The notes: generated from the sequence alone by a model not told the origin. 64,000 nt of DNA from an uncultured Aeromonadaceae bacterium (GCA_945957385.1 CAMFKP010000006.1:1-64000); one strand, 5' to 3'; positions 37,436 to 47,535 are shown, counted from the first letter of the stretch. Numbers and translations are program-made.

Positions 37436-39486
37436 GGCGATTGCGCATACTGCTTCTTCAGCGTCAGGAACCAGCGCTGGCGCTCCGCCTTCGGGATCTC
37501 CTCGCTACCACAGTGGTTATAACCGCTGGTGGCGAAGCAGTTGACGGCGCGGAACAACGCATAGCTGCGCTGATCCTGCGGCGCCTTAGCATCGGCGATC
37601 ACCTGCCGATAGAGCGCCAGCCGCCCCTGGGCCGCACCGGCAAACGGCTCGGCGGCGCCCCCCAGCAAGGTGGCACCGGGCTTGGCCCCGAGCGGTGACT
37701 CATCCCAGCCCTGGCGGTAGATAAACTCGCCCAGACAGTTGCGCGCCTGTGCCGTCGGCTGCTTGGCCAGCGTGGCCACGGTATCGGCCAGCGCCGGGCA
37801 GGCATACCCCTCCTCGCTGCGGGCGCCCTGGCTGAACGGCGCCAGGTCGAACGGCGTCGTACCGAGCGCCGGCTGCAACAGAGCCCGATCGGTGACGAAG
37901 TCACGGTATTGGCCATGCTGCAGATCCTTGTACAACAAGGTAAACAGCGCCGTGTTGCGCAGCTCGGTCGGCAGCTGCCCGTTCTGCGCCACCTGACGCA
38001 ACAACGGCGCCGGCGCCGAGAAGCGCAGCAACAGATCGCGCAGCGCCGGCCGCGTCACCGGGCTGTCGGCGGCGAACAGCTGGGCCACCTTGCCGGCGCG
38101 CTCCAGCGTCAGCGCCTGCGCCAGCTCAATCAACTGCTGCTGCAGGGCATCCGGGTGCGCCGCGGCCAGCTGCTGCCAATGGGTCTCGGCGGCGGGCCAC
38201 TGCTGCAGCGCCATCAGCGCCATGCCACGCAACACCTGCCGGCTGAACGTCAGCAGATCCAGAGACTGGCCCGCCGGCAGCGGCGCAGTGGCCGCCACGG
38301 CGGCATACTCCTTGGCGACATAGAAGCGTTGTGCCAGTTGCAGATAGTCAAACCAGGCGGCCGGCGTCAATGCCGCCTGCTGGGTTGCCAGCTCCTCGGC
38401 GGTCAACGGCTGCCAGCGGGTCTCGCCCTCCACATGGGGACGCAGGCGCCGCAGATCCTGCGCCAGCAACAGGCGCGGATCTGCGCTGCCCTTGCCATCA
38501 GCCAGCAGCTTGAGATCGATCTCGTTCCACAACGTCATGTCCTGCGGCGCCGCCAACGCCTGCTGGTAGTCCGCCGTCAGCTGGGCGCCGTCACCGGCTA
38601 ACCAGTGCACGCGGCGATAGAGCCCTTTGGCCGAGGCGGCATATTGTCCCTGGGGATAGGCCGCCAGATAGCGATCCAGCGCCTGGGCCGCCTCGCTGGC
38701 CTGCAGCGCATCCACCTTGGTCGGATCGAAGAAGCCGTACTCGTCCAGCGCATTCGCCTGGGCGGCGTTGATCGCCACCCGCGCCAGCATATATAGCGCC
38801 GTCTGCTGCGGCCAGGCGCTGCCCTGCTGGCTCAGCGCGGCAAAACGGGTCTGGGCCTCGGCGAAGTCGCCGAGATAAAAAGCCCGCGCCGCCAACAGAT
38901 AATCCCGATACGGCGCCGCCGCGGCCGAGGTCGGCAGCGCGGCATAGTCTGGCAGTCCGTCCGCCTGGCACTGCCCGAGCAACACCAGACGCGCCTCGGC
39001 CAGCGCGCGCGCCTCCTCTGCGCTCAGCCCGGCCTGTGACAGCGCCTGCAGGAAGGCACTGGCGGCGGCCGGACGGTTCAACGCACAGCGCCCCTCCAGC
39101 CAGCCGTCGGCCCGTTGCTGTGCCGCCTGCAGCACGGCCGGATCCACCCCGAGCGCCTGTGCCTGGGCCAGCCAGTCTGCACTGGCGGCGGCCGATTCGG
39201 GCGCCGCCAGATCGCTGACCGCAAACGGCACCGTCAGCGGCTGTGTCTTGCCGTCGCTATCGGCGGCGGCCAGCGTCGTCAACCCCTGCTCACGAGCCAG
39301 TAACGCCAGCGTGATGCGGGTGTCATTATCCGGTGACAGGAACGGCAACCCGGTCAGGCCGCACTGTTCGGCCTGCAGCTGCAACGTCAGCGGCGGTGAA
39401 CAGTCGATATCGGCACAGGCCGCCGCCGGGCCGGCACAAGCCAGCAGTACCATGCCGGCCAACGGCCGGTAAGCAAACGCGTTCAT
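37405..39486 (-). CDS. Large secreted hypothetical protein, TPR/alpha-helical repeat-like
   Basis: Signal peptide MNAFAYRPLAGMVLLACAGPAAACA; Ala/Leu/Gln-rich helical composition with repeat-like pattern. Confidence 0.65.
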   Translation of the reverse strand: MNAFAYRPLAGMVLLACAGPAAACADIDCSPPLTLQLQAEQCGLTGLPFLSPDNDTRITLALLAREQGLTTLAAADSDGKTQPLTVPFAVSDLAAPESAAASADWLAQAQALGVDPAVLQAAQQRADGWLEGRCALNRPAAASAFLQALSQAGLSAEEARALAEARLVLLGQCQADGLPDYAALPTSAAAAPYRDYLLAARAFYLGDFAEAQTRFAALSQQGSAWPQQTALYMLARVAINAAQANALDEYGFFDPTKVDALQASEAAQALDRYLAAYPQGQYAASAKGLYRRVHWLAGDGAQLTADYQQALAAPQDMTLWNEIDLKLLADGKGSADPRLLLAQDLRRLRPHVEGETRWQPLTAEELATQQAALTPAAWFDYLQLAQRFYVAKEYAAVAATAPLPAGQSLDLLTFSRQVLRGMALMALQQWPAAETHWQQLAAAHPDALQQQLIELAQALTLERAGKVAQLFAADSPVTRPALRDLLLRFSAPAPLLRQVAQNGQLPTELRNTALFTLLYKDLQHGQYRDFVTDRALLQPALGTTPFDLAPFSQGARSEEGYACPALADTVATLAKQPTAQARNCLGEFIYRQGWDESPLGAKPGATLLGGAAEPFAGAAQGRLALYRQVIADAKAPQDQRSYALFRAVNCFATSGYNHCGSEEIPKAERQRWFLTLKKQYAQSPWAQQQKYYW

Positions 39487-39650
39487 CGTCTCTCCCCAGA
39501 GCAAATTTGTTGTCATTTGAATCGAATTGTTGCCGCGGATTATGCCGTCCCGCGGCGCGGGCGGCCACCCCGGCCGGCGCAATTCGTCGTCGCACGCCAC
39601 TTTTCGCCGGCAACGGGGATTACACGAAAAAAGCACTGCCAAATTGCGGC

Positions 39651-39675
39651 GATTATTAAGTGAGATTTAATAATC
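39651..39675. promoter_or_regulatory. AT-rich inverted repeat upstream of the TPR-DUF3142-rof operon
   Basis: GATTATTAA-gtgagat-TTAATAATC, perfect 9-bp arms. Confidence 0.45.
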
Positions 39676-39709
39676 CAGCCAAACGGGCGGTGGCAGGCCA
39701 GAAATGACA

Positions 39710-39732
39710 AGCCCGGCACTGCTGGGCCGGGC
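39710..39732 (-). terminator. Putative terminator hairpin downstream of modD
   Basis: AGCCCGGC-N7/8-GCCGGGCT; poor T-tract. Confidence 0.45.
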
Positions 39733-39838
39733 TCGGGGACACACTCCTCAGGTAAATCACGGGTCTTGCCGCTCAAACTGACCGAGAAGTTGTTGCCCCC
39801 AGTATGGTTCATTCATCCGCCGGATGCGAGTCGCTGCC

Positions 39839-40693
39839 TCATTCGGGCGTGACCCGTACCTGGACATCGCGAGGCGGCGCCAGGTAGGGCGCCGTGGTGA
39901 CCAGCACATCCGCGCCGCTGGCGGCATAGGCGCAGACATTCTGCAGCTGGATGCCCCCGGCCGCGGCGATCAGCGGCACTCGCGCCAGCGACCCGAGCTC
40001 GGCGCGCAGCGCGGCGATCTGCGGCGGGGTGAACTTCTCCAGCTGCAACACATCGACGCCGGCCCGGGCCCACGCCAGCGCCTCGTCCGCGGTTGCCACC
40101 TCCACCACCAGCTTGCGCTCCGGCGTGTGCTGCCGGTAGTGCTGCACCAGCTCAACCGGGCCCAGCTGCGGCATAAACTGCCGGTGTTCGGCAAACAGCA
40201 ACAGGCTGTCGGAGAGCCCGAGCCGATGCGGCACGGCCCCACCACAGAGGATGGCCTTGATCGCCGCCGCCTTGCTGCCGGGGAAATGTTTGCGCGTGCA
40301 GCTGACCACCACGCCCGGCCGCGCCTGCTGCGCCAGCGCCACCAGCTCGGCGGTATAGCTGGCGATGCCGGAGAGGTACTCCATCAGCGTCTGGGCCATT
40401 TTCCACACCGCCATCAACTCGCTGGCCGTGCCGCCGAGGCTGAGGATCGGCTCGCCGGGCTGTAACCACTGCCCGCTGGCCGCCATGGCGCCCGAGCGCG
40501 TCAAACCGCGCAGCTGCCCCATGCGCAGCGCCTCCTCGCAGCCACACACCCGCATCGGATCGCGGGCGGTAAAGTGCAGGACGCCGCGCCGCTCGGAGAA
40601 GCCGAGCAGCAGGCCGGTCAGATCACCGGTCGGGGCATCCTCCAGCAACCAGCTGCTGAGCAATGCATCGGATAACAGATAGGGATTGAGCAT
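39839..40693 (-). CDS. modD: ModD, nicotinate-nucleotide pyrophosphorylase-like molybdenum-associated protein
   Basis: EDAPTGDLTGLLLG...VVSCTRKHFPGSKAAAIKAILCGGAVPHRLGLSDSLLLFAEH (NadC-like fold, ModD subtype). Confidence 0.88.
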   Translation of the reverse strand: MLNPYLLSDALLSSWLLEDAPTGDLTGLLLGFSERRGVLHFTARDPMRVCGCEEALRMGQLRGLTRSGAMAASGQWLQPGEPILSLGGTASELMAVWKMAQTLMEYLSGIASYTAELVALAQQARPGVVVSCTRKHFPGSKAAAIKAILCGGAVPHRLGLSDSLLLFAEHRQFMPQLGPVELVQHYRQHTPERKLVVEVATADEALAWARAGVDVLQLEKFTPPQIAALRAELGSLARVPLIAAAGGIQLQNVCAYAASGADVLVTTAPYLAPPRDVQVRVTPE

Positions 40694-40751
40694 GTCCTCT
40701 CCTTGCTGCGGGCGTCACAAACCCGACAACCGCTGTCGTATTTGTCGCCAC

Positions 40752-40777
40752 GCCTTATACATCCGGGGTGATAACGC
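40752..40777. promoter_or_regulatory. Putative ModE box between modD and Mop gene
   Basis: GCCTTAT-N12-ATAACGC; one arm mismatch, same arm spacing as the modA site. Confidence 0.45.
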
Positions 40778-40992
40778 CCGCTGGCGCACATCGAGTTAAA
40801 ACTCATTTTTTACCGCCACCACGTGGCCGCTATGGTGGCAAGACACTAACGAAGCCCCTTATTGTGCCCGTGAGCCCGCCAACCGGGCTCTGGTTTCCTC
40901 TCGCTGTCTGCTCGATCGCGCCTCGGTGTTACCGCCAGAATGCGAAAAGCAGGCCAGCTACCACAAAAGACAACAACGACAGGAGTCACATC

Positions 40993-41421
40993 ATGAACGT
41001 CAGCGCCCGCAACATTTTCTCCGGCAGCATTTCTGCCATCGTTCCCGGTAGCGTCAACGCCGAAGTCGAACTGACTCTGGCCGGTGGCGACAAGCTGGTG
41101 GCGATCGTCACCCTCGGCAGCATTGAGGCGCTGGGTCTGGCCGTCGGCGTGGCCGCCAGCGCGCTGGTCAAGGCACCCTGGGTCATTCTGGTCACCGGTG
41201 ACAGCGGACTGCGCTTCAGCGCCCGCAACCAACTGACCGGCACCGTCAGCGCCCTGGCCAAAGGCGCCGTCAACACCGAGGTCGCACTGACGCTGGGCGG
41301 CGGCACCGTGGTGCACGCCATCATCACCAACGAGGCGGTGCTGGAACTGGGGCTGAGCGTCGGCAGCCCTGCCACCGCGCTGATCAAGGCCAGCCACGTG
41401 GTGCTGGGCGTCCCCGCCTAA
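40993..41421 (+). CDS. Tandem TOBE/Mop-domain molybdate-binding protein
   Basis: Two Mop domains: SARNIFSGSISAIVPGSVNAEVELTLAGG and SARNQLTGTVSALAKGAVNTEVALTLGGG; AGGAG RBS. Confidence 0.92.
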   Translation: MNVSARNIFSGSISAIVPGSVNAEVELTLAGGDKLVAIVTLGSIEALGLAVGVAASALVKAPWVILVTGDSGLRFSARNQLTGTVSALAKGAVNTEVALTLGGGTVVHAIITNEAVLELGLSVGSPATALIKASHVVLGVPA

Positions 41422-41437
41422 GCGCAGCGCAGAGACA

Positions 41438-41465
41438 CCAGGGCCCCGCACCTGCGGGACCCTGG
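41438..41465. terminator. Hairpin between convergent Mop and porin genes
   Basis: CCAGGGcCCCGCA-cct-GCGGGaCCCTGG; no clear T-tract. Confidence 0.5.
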
Positions 41466-41481
41466 CATCACCCCCTCTCGA

Positions 41482-42621
41482 TTAGAAGTCGTAGCGCGCC
41501 GCGATCTGGTAATCATCGGCAGCATCCACCTTCTGTCCGGTGACCGGATCCTTCACCGCCGCGAACGAGTCGGCCTGCTTGCCATTCAGCCGGTACTCGG
41601 CCGCCACACTCAGCCGGCGGTTGAACTTGTAGCTGGCCCCCAGCGTGAGGTAGTCGACGGTATCGGTCTCGACGCCGTTATTCTTGCCGGCCAGCGCGCC
41701 CGAACCCTTCGCCACCTGCCGGTTCCACAGCGACATCAGGCCCACGCCATTGAGAAAGTTGTAACCGAGTGCCAGTTCATAGCCATCATGGTCATAACCG
41801 GGCTTGTACCACGCCTGACCCTGACCGTAACCGACCCCCAGATACCAGCTCTTGTCGTCATAGCGCGCATTCAGCGTCCACAGCCGAGCCGTCGGCTGTG
41901 CCCCTTGCTGACCCTCATTCCACGAACCACCGAGGTTGAAGGCCGGCGTCCAGCGGTAGACCGTCGCCACTCCCCAGGCACTGTTATCCTTGTCGACCGC
42001 GCTCTCCTGTTGCGGTTTGCCGGCACTGTCGAGGCTGGTGCAGGTACCATCGGCACAGGTGTCCTGATTGGTACGCAGCTTGTAACTCGCCTCGGCCCCC
42101 CACTGCTTGTAACTGGCGGCATATTTGAAGATATCCGACGAGCGCTTGGTGCCGAACTTGTCGACACCGACCCCCAGACCATGGTTGCCATAGCCATCGG
42201 TCAGGCTGACATCGGTCCAGCCGGTCACCAGCACGGCTGCCCCATTCTGCCGGCCAAAGGTCAGCGTGCCCCAGTCGGCATGACTGATGCCGCCAAACGC
42301 CAGCCGGGTGGCGACCGTGCTGCCCTTCTCGGTATCGAGGGTCGGCACCGTGCTCGGGCTCGACTTGTCACCGACGTTCAGTTGCCCCTCGTAACTGCCG
42401 ATGGCCGTCAGGGTGTCATCGATCTTGCTGCGCCCCTTCAGACCAAAGCGCAGGAAGGTGTTGGATCCATACATTTCGCTGTCACGATCATCGCCGAAAT
42501 AGTGACCGGCATAGGCACGGCCCGTCAGGTCGATGGCCCCATACGGGTTGTTGAGCACGGAAACGGCATGCGCCAGCCCTGCAGTGGTGCCCAGCGCCAC
42601 CGCCAAAATCCACTTTGTCAT
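41482..42621 (-). CDS. Gram-negative general porin
   Basis: Signal peptide; NPYGAIDLTGRAYAGHYFG, FGRQNG and C-terminal YQIAARYDF. Confidence 0.88.
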   Translation of the reverse strand: MTKWILAVALGTTAGLAHAVSVLNNPYGAIDLTGRAYAGHYFGDDRDSEMYGSNTFLRFGLKGRSKIDDTLTAIGSYEGQLNVGDKSSPSTVPTLDTEKGSTVATRLAFGGISHADWGTLTFGRQNGAAVLVTGWTDVSLTDGYGNHGLGVGVDKFGTKRSSDIFKYAASYKQWGAEASYKLRTNQDTCADGTCTSLDSAGKPQQESAVDKDNSAWGVATVYRWTPAFNLGGSWNEGQQGAQPTARLWTLNARYDDKSWYLGVGYGQGQAWYKPGYDHDGYELALGYNFLNGVGLMSLWNRQVAKGSGALAGKNNGVETDTVDYLTLGASYKFNRRLSVAAEYRLNGKQADSFAAVKDPVTGQKVDAADDYQIAARYDF

Positions 42622-42677
42622 AATTAATCCCTTACTTATTCAGAAGACAGAATCCAAGCACGCGGTTCAGCGCCGCA

Positions 42678-43427
42678 TTACAACAGGTAGCCGTAGCGCA
42701 ACATCACCGCCTTGGCGGCGTCGGTCCGCAGGTAGGCCAGCAGCGCGGTGGCCGCCGGATTGTCCTCACCCTTTTTCAGCAGCACGGCATCCTGGTACAG
42801 CGGGGCATAGAGGTCATGGGGTACCAGCCACATCGAGCCCTTGGTCACCTTGCCATCCTTGTAAACCTGGGACAGCGCGATAAAACCCAGCTCGGCGTTA
42901 CCGCTGTCAATGAACTGCTTGGTCTGGGAGATGTTGTCGCCCTGCACGAAACGCGGCTGCAGTTTGGTCGTCAGCCCGAGCTTGCCCAGCGTCTCCATCG
43001 CCGCCTGGCCGTACGGTGCAATCTTCGGGTTACCCAATGCCAGATGGGCAAAGGTGCCGTTGCGCAACACGCTGCCGTTGCCATCGATCAGCGCCGCATC
43101 GGCCGACCAGAGCACCAGCTGCCCACGGGCATAGGTGAACTGGGTGTCAGCCAGCGCCAGCTCGGCCTTGACCAGTTTCTTCGGCGTCTTGTTGTCGGCG
43201 CTGATCATCACCTCGAACGGCGCCCCATTCTGGATTTGGGTAAACAGCTGGCCGGTGGCCCCGGAGGTAATCGTCACGGTATGGGCGGTCGCCTTGGTGA
43301 AACCGGCGACGATCTCCTGCAGCGGAGCGAGGAAGTTGGCCGCCACCGCCACCTTGACGTCATCGGCATGCACCGAGAGGGAGGTGAGCAGTAACAGACC
43401 GAACAGCGAGCGGGAAGTCAGTTTCAT
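42678..43427 (-). CDS. modA: Molybdate ABC transporter substrate-binding protein
   Basis: VKVAVAANFLAPLQEIVAGFTKATAHTVTITSGATGQLFTQIQNGAPFEVMISAD. Confidence 0.93.
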   Translation of the reverse strand: MKLTSRSLFGLLLLTSLSVHADDVKVAVAANFLAPLQEIVAGFTKATAHTVTITSGATGQLFTQIQNGAPFEVMISADNKTPKKLVKAELALADTQFTYARGQLVLWSADAALIDGNGSVLRNGTFAHLALGNPKIAPYGQAAMETLGKLGLTTKLQPRFVQGDNISQTKQFIDSGNAELGFIALSQVYKDGKVTKGSMWLVPHDLYAPLYQDAVLLKKGEDNPAATALLAYLRTDAAKAVMLRYGYLL

Positions 43428-43459
43428 CTTATGGTTCCTTCTTGTTGGCTTATTGTCAT

Positions 43460-43489
43460 TGTCGCTATCCCGTTGTGGACATAACGACA
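43460..43489. promoter_or_regulatory. Putative ModE box upstream of modA
   Basis: TGTCGCTAT-N12-ATAACGACA; arms and spacing as in the ModE consensus (ATCGCTATATA-N6-TATATAACGAT). Confidence 0.7.
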
Positions 43490-43711
43490 ACCGCCACGAC
43501 CGACCAGCACTGGCACGGCAGCCGACATCCGGCTATCTCGGCGCGCATACAGCGCCGCTCTGGCCACGAGAAGCGCGCTATAACGCCCATCTCATCGGAT
43601 ATTGACACCTTGTCCGGCGCTGGTCGGGAGCAGGGCCGCATCCTGCGTCCGCTCCCGATCCCGGCGTGTGCAGTACAGGCGTTGCAAATTTGGCACCATA
43701 ACGCCGGCAAT

Positions 43712-43750
43712 AAAAAAACCGGCCCCGGGCAGTGCTGCCTCGGGGCCGGT
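43712..43750 (-). terminator. Terminator of ohr
   Basis: Minus strand ACCGGCCCCG...CGGGGCCGGTTTTTTT. Confidence 0.88.
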
Positions 43751-43779
43751 CGATACGGCTGCGCAGGGGGAGGAGCGCG

Positions 43780-44199
43780 TTACAACGGCTGGCCGTTGAC
43801 GCTCAGCGTCACCGCTATGTTGCCGCGCGTCGCATTGGAGTAGGGGCAAACCTGATGGGCACTGGCGACCAGTGCACGCGCCGTCTCCGCCGGCAGATCG
43901 AGAGTCACCGCCAGCGCCACGCTGAGCGCAAAGCCGCTGGCGGCCTGATGTAGACCGACGTCAGCCGTCACGGGCGCCGTCGTCAACGCCAGCTGTTGCT
44001 GCTTGGCGACAAACAGGATGGCATTGGAAAAACAGGCCGCATAACCGGCGGCGAACAGCTGCTCCGGATTGGTTGCGGTGCCGCTGCCACCGAGGGCTTT
44101 CGGGTAGGCCAGATCCAGGGCCAGCAAGCCATCGTCGCTGGCGACATGGCCCTGACGGCCGGAGGTGGCGGTGGCGCGGGTTTGATACAGGCTCGTCAT
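43780..44199 (-). CDS. ohr: Organic hydroperoxide resistance protein, OsmC/Ohr family
   Basis: TNPEQLFAAGYAACFSNAILFVA; VCPYSNATRGNI. Confidence 0.93.
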   Translation of the reverse strand: MTSLYQTRATATSGRQGHVASDDGLLALDLAYPKALGGSGTATNPEQLFAAGYAACFSNAILFVAKQQQLALTTAPVTADVGLHQAASGFALSVALAVTLDLPAETARALVASAHQVCPYSNATRGNIAVTLSVNGQPL

Positions 44200-44239
44200 A
44201 GTATTGTCCTCATAACGGATTTAAAAATCACACAATTAA

Positions 44240-44308
44240 ATTGCACACAACTTACTTCCCGCTCTTTATAACTGCGGATTACAATGAACGCAATAAGATT
44301 GCACACAA
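44240..44308. promoter_or_regulatory. Candidate OhrR operators
   Basis: Direct repeat ATTGCACACAA at 44240-44250 and 44298-44308, each flanked by AT-rich dyad symmetry, between ohr and ohrR. Confidence 0.55.
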
Positions 44309-44323
44309 TTTATTGAGGACGCG

Positions 44324-44764
44324 ATGACTCCGTCAGATGAACTGCTGCCGCTGGAACGACAGATCTGTTTTGCGCTGTATAGCGCCACCAATGCGCTGAT
44401 CCGCGCCTATCGCCCCTGGTTGGAGGCCCTGGATCTGACCTATCCGCAATACCTGGTAATGCTGGTGCTTTGGCAGCAGCAGGGGGTCAGCGTCAAACAG
44501 CTGGGCGAACAGCTGCACCTGGACTCCGGCACCCTGACGCCATTACTGAAGCGGCTGGAAGGCAAAGGCCTGGTCAGTCGAGGACGTAGCGAGGAGGACG
44601 AGCGGGTGCGGGTGCTGACCCTGACCAGCGAGGGCGAAGCACTGCGCAGTGCGGCGGCACGGATCCCGGCCGAATTGCGCTGCCAGCTGTCACTCTCCGA
44701 CGAGGCGTTGCGCAGCCTCAAGGCCAGCTGCGACGCTCTGACGGCCGACCTGCTGGCCAACTGA
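44324..44764 (+). CDS. ohrR: MarR-family regulator OhrR
   Basis: LLPLERQICFALYSATNALIRAYRPWLEALDLTYPQYLVMLVLW; divergent from ohr. Confidence 0.92.
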   Translation: MTPSDELLPLERQICFALYSATNALIRAYRPWLEALDLTYPQYLVMLVLWQQQGVSVKQLGEQLHLDSGTLTPLLKRLEGKGLVSRGRSEEDERVRVLTLTSEGEALRSAAARIPAELRCQLSLSDEALRSLKASCDALTADLLAN

Positions 44765-44777
44765 GCGCAGATAACAC

Positions 44778-44800
44778 AACACCGGCACAAGGCCGGTGTT
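44778..44800. terminator. Hairpin between convergent ohrR and glmS
   Basis: AACACCGGC...GCCGGTGTT. Confidence 0.6.
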
Positions 44801-44843
44801 GGCAGGGCTGCCACAGGCAGCCCGATTTGGCTGATCGGGTGAC

Positions 44844-46673
44844 TTATTCCACCGTCACCGATTTGGCCAGGTTGCGCGGCTGGTCGACGTCGGTGCCCTT
44901 GATGATGGCGACGTGGTAGGAGAGCAGCTGCAGCGGCAACGTGTAGACGATCGGGGCGATCAGCTCGTCGACCTTCGGCATCGGCATCACGCGCATGGTG
45001 GCATCGGAACGGAAACCGGCCTCCTGATCGGCGAAGACATACAGGATACCGCCGCGGGCGCGCACCTCTTCGACGTTGGACTTCAGCTTCTCCAGCAGCT
45101 CGTTGTTCGGCGCGACGACGATGATCGGCATATCGGCATCGATCAGCGCCAGCGGGCCATGCTTCAACTCACCGGCGGCGTAGGCCTCGGCATGGATGTA
45201 GCTGATCTCCTTGAGCTTGAGGGCCCCCTCCATCGCGATGGGGTACTGGCTGCCACGGCCGAGGAACAAGCTGTTGTGCTTGTTGGCAAACTCTTCGGCC
45301 AGGCTCTGGATCTGCTTGTCCAGCGCCAGCGCACTCTTCACCTGATGCGGCAGGTTGCGCAGCGCAGCGACCAGCGCCGTCTCGCCGGCGGCATGCAGGT
45401 TGCCACGGCAGACCCCGATCGACCCCACCAGCATCAGCAGGCCGGCCAACTGGGTGGTGAACGCCTTGGTCGACGCCACGCCGATTTCCGCCCCGGCGCG
45501 AGTCATGAACGCCAGGTCCGATTCCCGTACCAGCGAGGAGCCCGGTACGTTGCAGATCGCCAGGCTCGACATGTAGCCGGACTCCTTGGCCAGACGCAGC
45601 GCCGCCAGGGTATCGGCGGTCTCACCGGACTGCGACAGCGTGACCAGCAGCGAACCAGGGCGTGTGACCGACTTGCGATAGCGGTACTCGGAGGCGATCT
45701 CGACGTTACAGGTGACACCGGCCAGCTCCTCAAACCAGTAGCGCGCCACCATGCCGGAGTGGTAGGAGGTGCCGCAGGCCACGATCTGCACATGTTCGAC
45801 GCGGGAGAAGATGTCGCGCGCGCCGTTACCGAACGCCTCCGGTACCAGATGGTCGCCACTTAAGCGCCCTTCCAGCGTGTTGACCAGCGCGGCCGGCTGC
45901 TCGTAGATCTCCTTGAGCATGTAGTGGCGGTATTCTCCCTTGTCACCGGCATCGTGCGACAGCTCGGACTCCTGCTCGGCGCGCTGCACCAGCTGACCGT
46001 TGACGTCGAAAATCCGCACATCGCGACGGGTCACTTCGGCCACATCGCCCTCTTCCAGGAACTGGAAGCGGCGGGTTACCGGCAGCAACGCCATCTGATC
46101 CGAGGCGACGAAGTTCTCGCCGATGCCACGGCCGATCACCAGCGGCGAACCGGAACGGGCCACCACCATCCGCTCCGGATCGGCACAGTCGATCAGCACG
46201 GTACCGTAGGCACCGCGCAACTCCTTGACCGCCTGTTGCAAGGCCACCAGCAGGCTGGGCGCCGTCTTGCGGTAATGGTGCACCAGATGCACGATCACCT
46301 CGGTATCGGTCTGGGAGACAAACTCGTAGCCCAGCCCCTTGAGTTTCTCACGCAGCACTTCGTGGTTCTCGATGATGCCGTTGTGCACCACCGCCAGCGT
46401 GCCGGAGATGTGGGGGTGGGCATTGCCTTCCGACGGTTCGCCGTGGGTGGCCCAGCGGGTATGGGCGATACCGGTGCCGCCCTGTAACGGCGCGGCCTCC
46501 AGCGCTGCGGCCAACTCCTGCACCTTGCCCAGACGGCGGGTGCGTTGCAGCTGGCCGTCATGAATCACGGCGACGCCGGCAGAGTCATAGCCACGGTATT
46601 CCAGACGCCGCAACCCCTCGACCAGAATGTCCACCACATCGCGTTGGGCAACCGCCCCGACTATTCCACACAT
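44844..46673 (-). CDS. glmS: Glutamine-fructose-6-phosphate aminotransferase
   Basis: [50 protein letters not shown]-terminus. Confidence 0.98.
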   Translation of the reverse strand: MCGIVGAVAQRDVVDILVEGLRRLEYRGYDSAGVAVIHDGQLQRTRRLGKVQELAAALEAAPLQGGTGIAHTRWATHGEPSEGNAHPHISGTLAVVHNGIIENHEVLREKLKGLGYEFVSQTDTEVIVHLVHHYRKTAPSLLVALQQAVKELRGAYGTVLIDCADPERMVVARSGSPLVIGRGIGENFVASDQMALLPVTRRFQFLEEGDVAEVTRRDVRIFDVNGQLVQRAEQESELSHDAGDKGEYRHYMLKEIYEQPAALVNTLEGRLSGDHLVPEAFGNGARDIFSRVEHVQIVACGTSYHSGMVARYWFEELAGVTCNVEIASEYRYRKSVTRPGSLLVTLSQSGETADTLAALRLAKESGYMSSLAICNVPGSSLVRESDLAFMTRAGAEIGVASTKAFTTQLAGLLMLVGSIGVCRGNLHAAGETALVAALRNLPHQVKSALALDKQIQSLAEEFANKHNSLFLGRGSQYPIAMEGALKLKEISYIHAEAYAAGELKHGPLALIDADMPIIVVAPNNELLEKLKSNVEEVRARGGILYVFADQEAGFRSDATMRVMPMPKVDELIAPIVYTLPLQLLSYHVAIIKGTDVDQPRNLAKSVTVE

Positions 46674-46699
46674 GCTCGTATTCCTTGTTGTTCGCTTTA

Positions 46700-47482
46700 T
46701 TAGACAGGGACGGGGACACAGATCACCTGCACCCCCTGTTGTTCGATTTGCTGGCGCAGCGCCGGCGCCAGGCCGTCATCGGTAATCAAAATGTGAATGC
46801 GGCTCCACGGCAGCTCGAGGTTCGGGATCTTGCGCCCGACCTTGTGCGACTCGGCCAGCACGATCACCTCGCGTGCCACCTCGGCCATCACCCGGGATAA
46901 CCCCACCAGCTCGTTGAACGTGGTGGTGCCACGCAACGGATCTATGCCGGCAGCGCCGATGAACAGCTGGTCAAAATCATAGGAGCGCAGCACCTGTTCG
47001 GCGACCTGGCCCTGAAACGCTTCGGAGTGCGGATCCCAGGTGCCCCCGGTCATCAGCAGCGTCGGTTCGTTCTCCAGCTCGCGCAACGCGGCGGCTACCG
47101 CCAGCGAGTTGGTCATCACCACCAGGCCACGGCGTTTCGCCAGCTCGGGGATCAACGCCGCCGTGGTGCTGCCGGAGTCAATGATCAGACGGTTGTGGTC
47201 GCGGATCAGCGCCGCCGCGGCGCGGCCCAATGCTAACTTTCGTTTCGAAACCTCGTCCTCTTCCACCACCGGCGGTACCAGTTCGCTCGGCACCGGCACG
47301 GCACCGCCGTAGCGGCGCAGCAGCAGGCCGTTCTTCTCCAGTTCGGCCAGATCCTTGCGAATCGTCACTTCCGAGGTCTCGAACAGCCGCGCCAGTTCAT
47401 CGACGCTCAGCTCACCGCGTTCACCCAGCAGGGTGATGATGGCGTGACGGCGTTGTTGGGTATTACGCTTGCTGATGGTCAT
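46700..47482 (-). CDS. DeoR-family transcriptional regulator
   Basis: [58 protein letters not shown]. Confidence 0.92.
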   Translation of the reverse strand: MTISKRNTQQRRHAIITLLGERGELSVDELARLFETSEVTIRKDLAELEKNGLLLRRYGGAVPVPSELVPPVVEEDEVSKRKLALGRAAAALIRDHNRLIIDSGSTTAALIPELAKRRGLVVMTNSLAVAAALRELENEPTLLMTGGTWDPHSEAFQGQVAEQVLRSYDFDQLFIGAAGIDPLRGTTTFNELVGLSRVMAEVAREVIVLAESHKVGRKIPNLELPWSRIHILITDDGLAPALRQQIEQQGVQVICVPVPV

Positions 47483-47490
47483 ATCAATCA

Positions 47491-47535
47491 TTCGAAACGA
47501 AACAGTGCGCCGAGTATATGCTTTCGAAACGAAAG
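47491..47535. promoter_or_regulatory. Candidate DeoR-family operator repeats
   Basis: TTCGAAACGAAA at 47491-47502 and CTTTCGAAACGAAAG at 47521-47535, directly upstream of the regulator. Confidence 0.55.
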
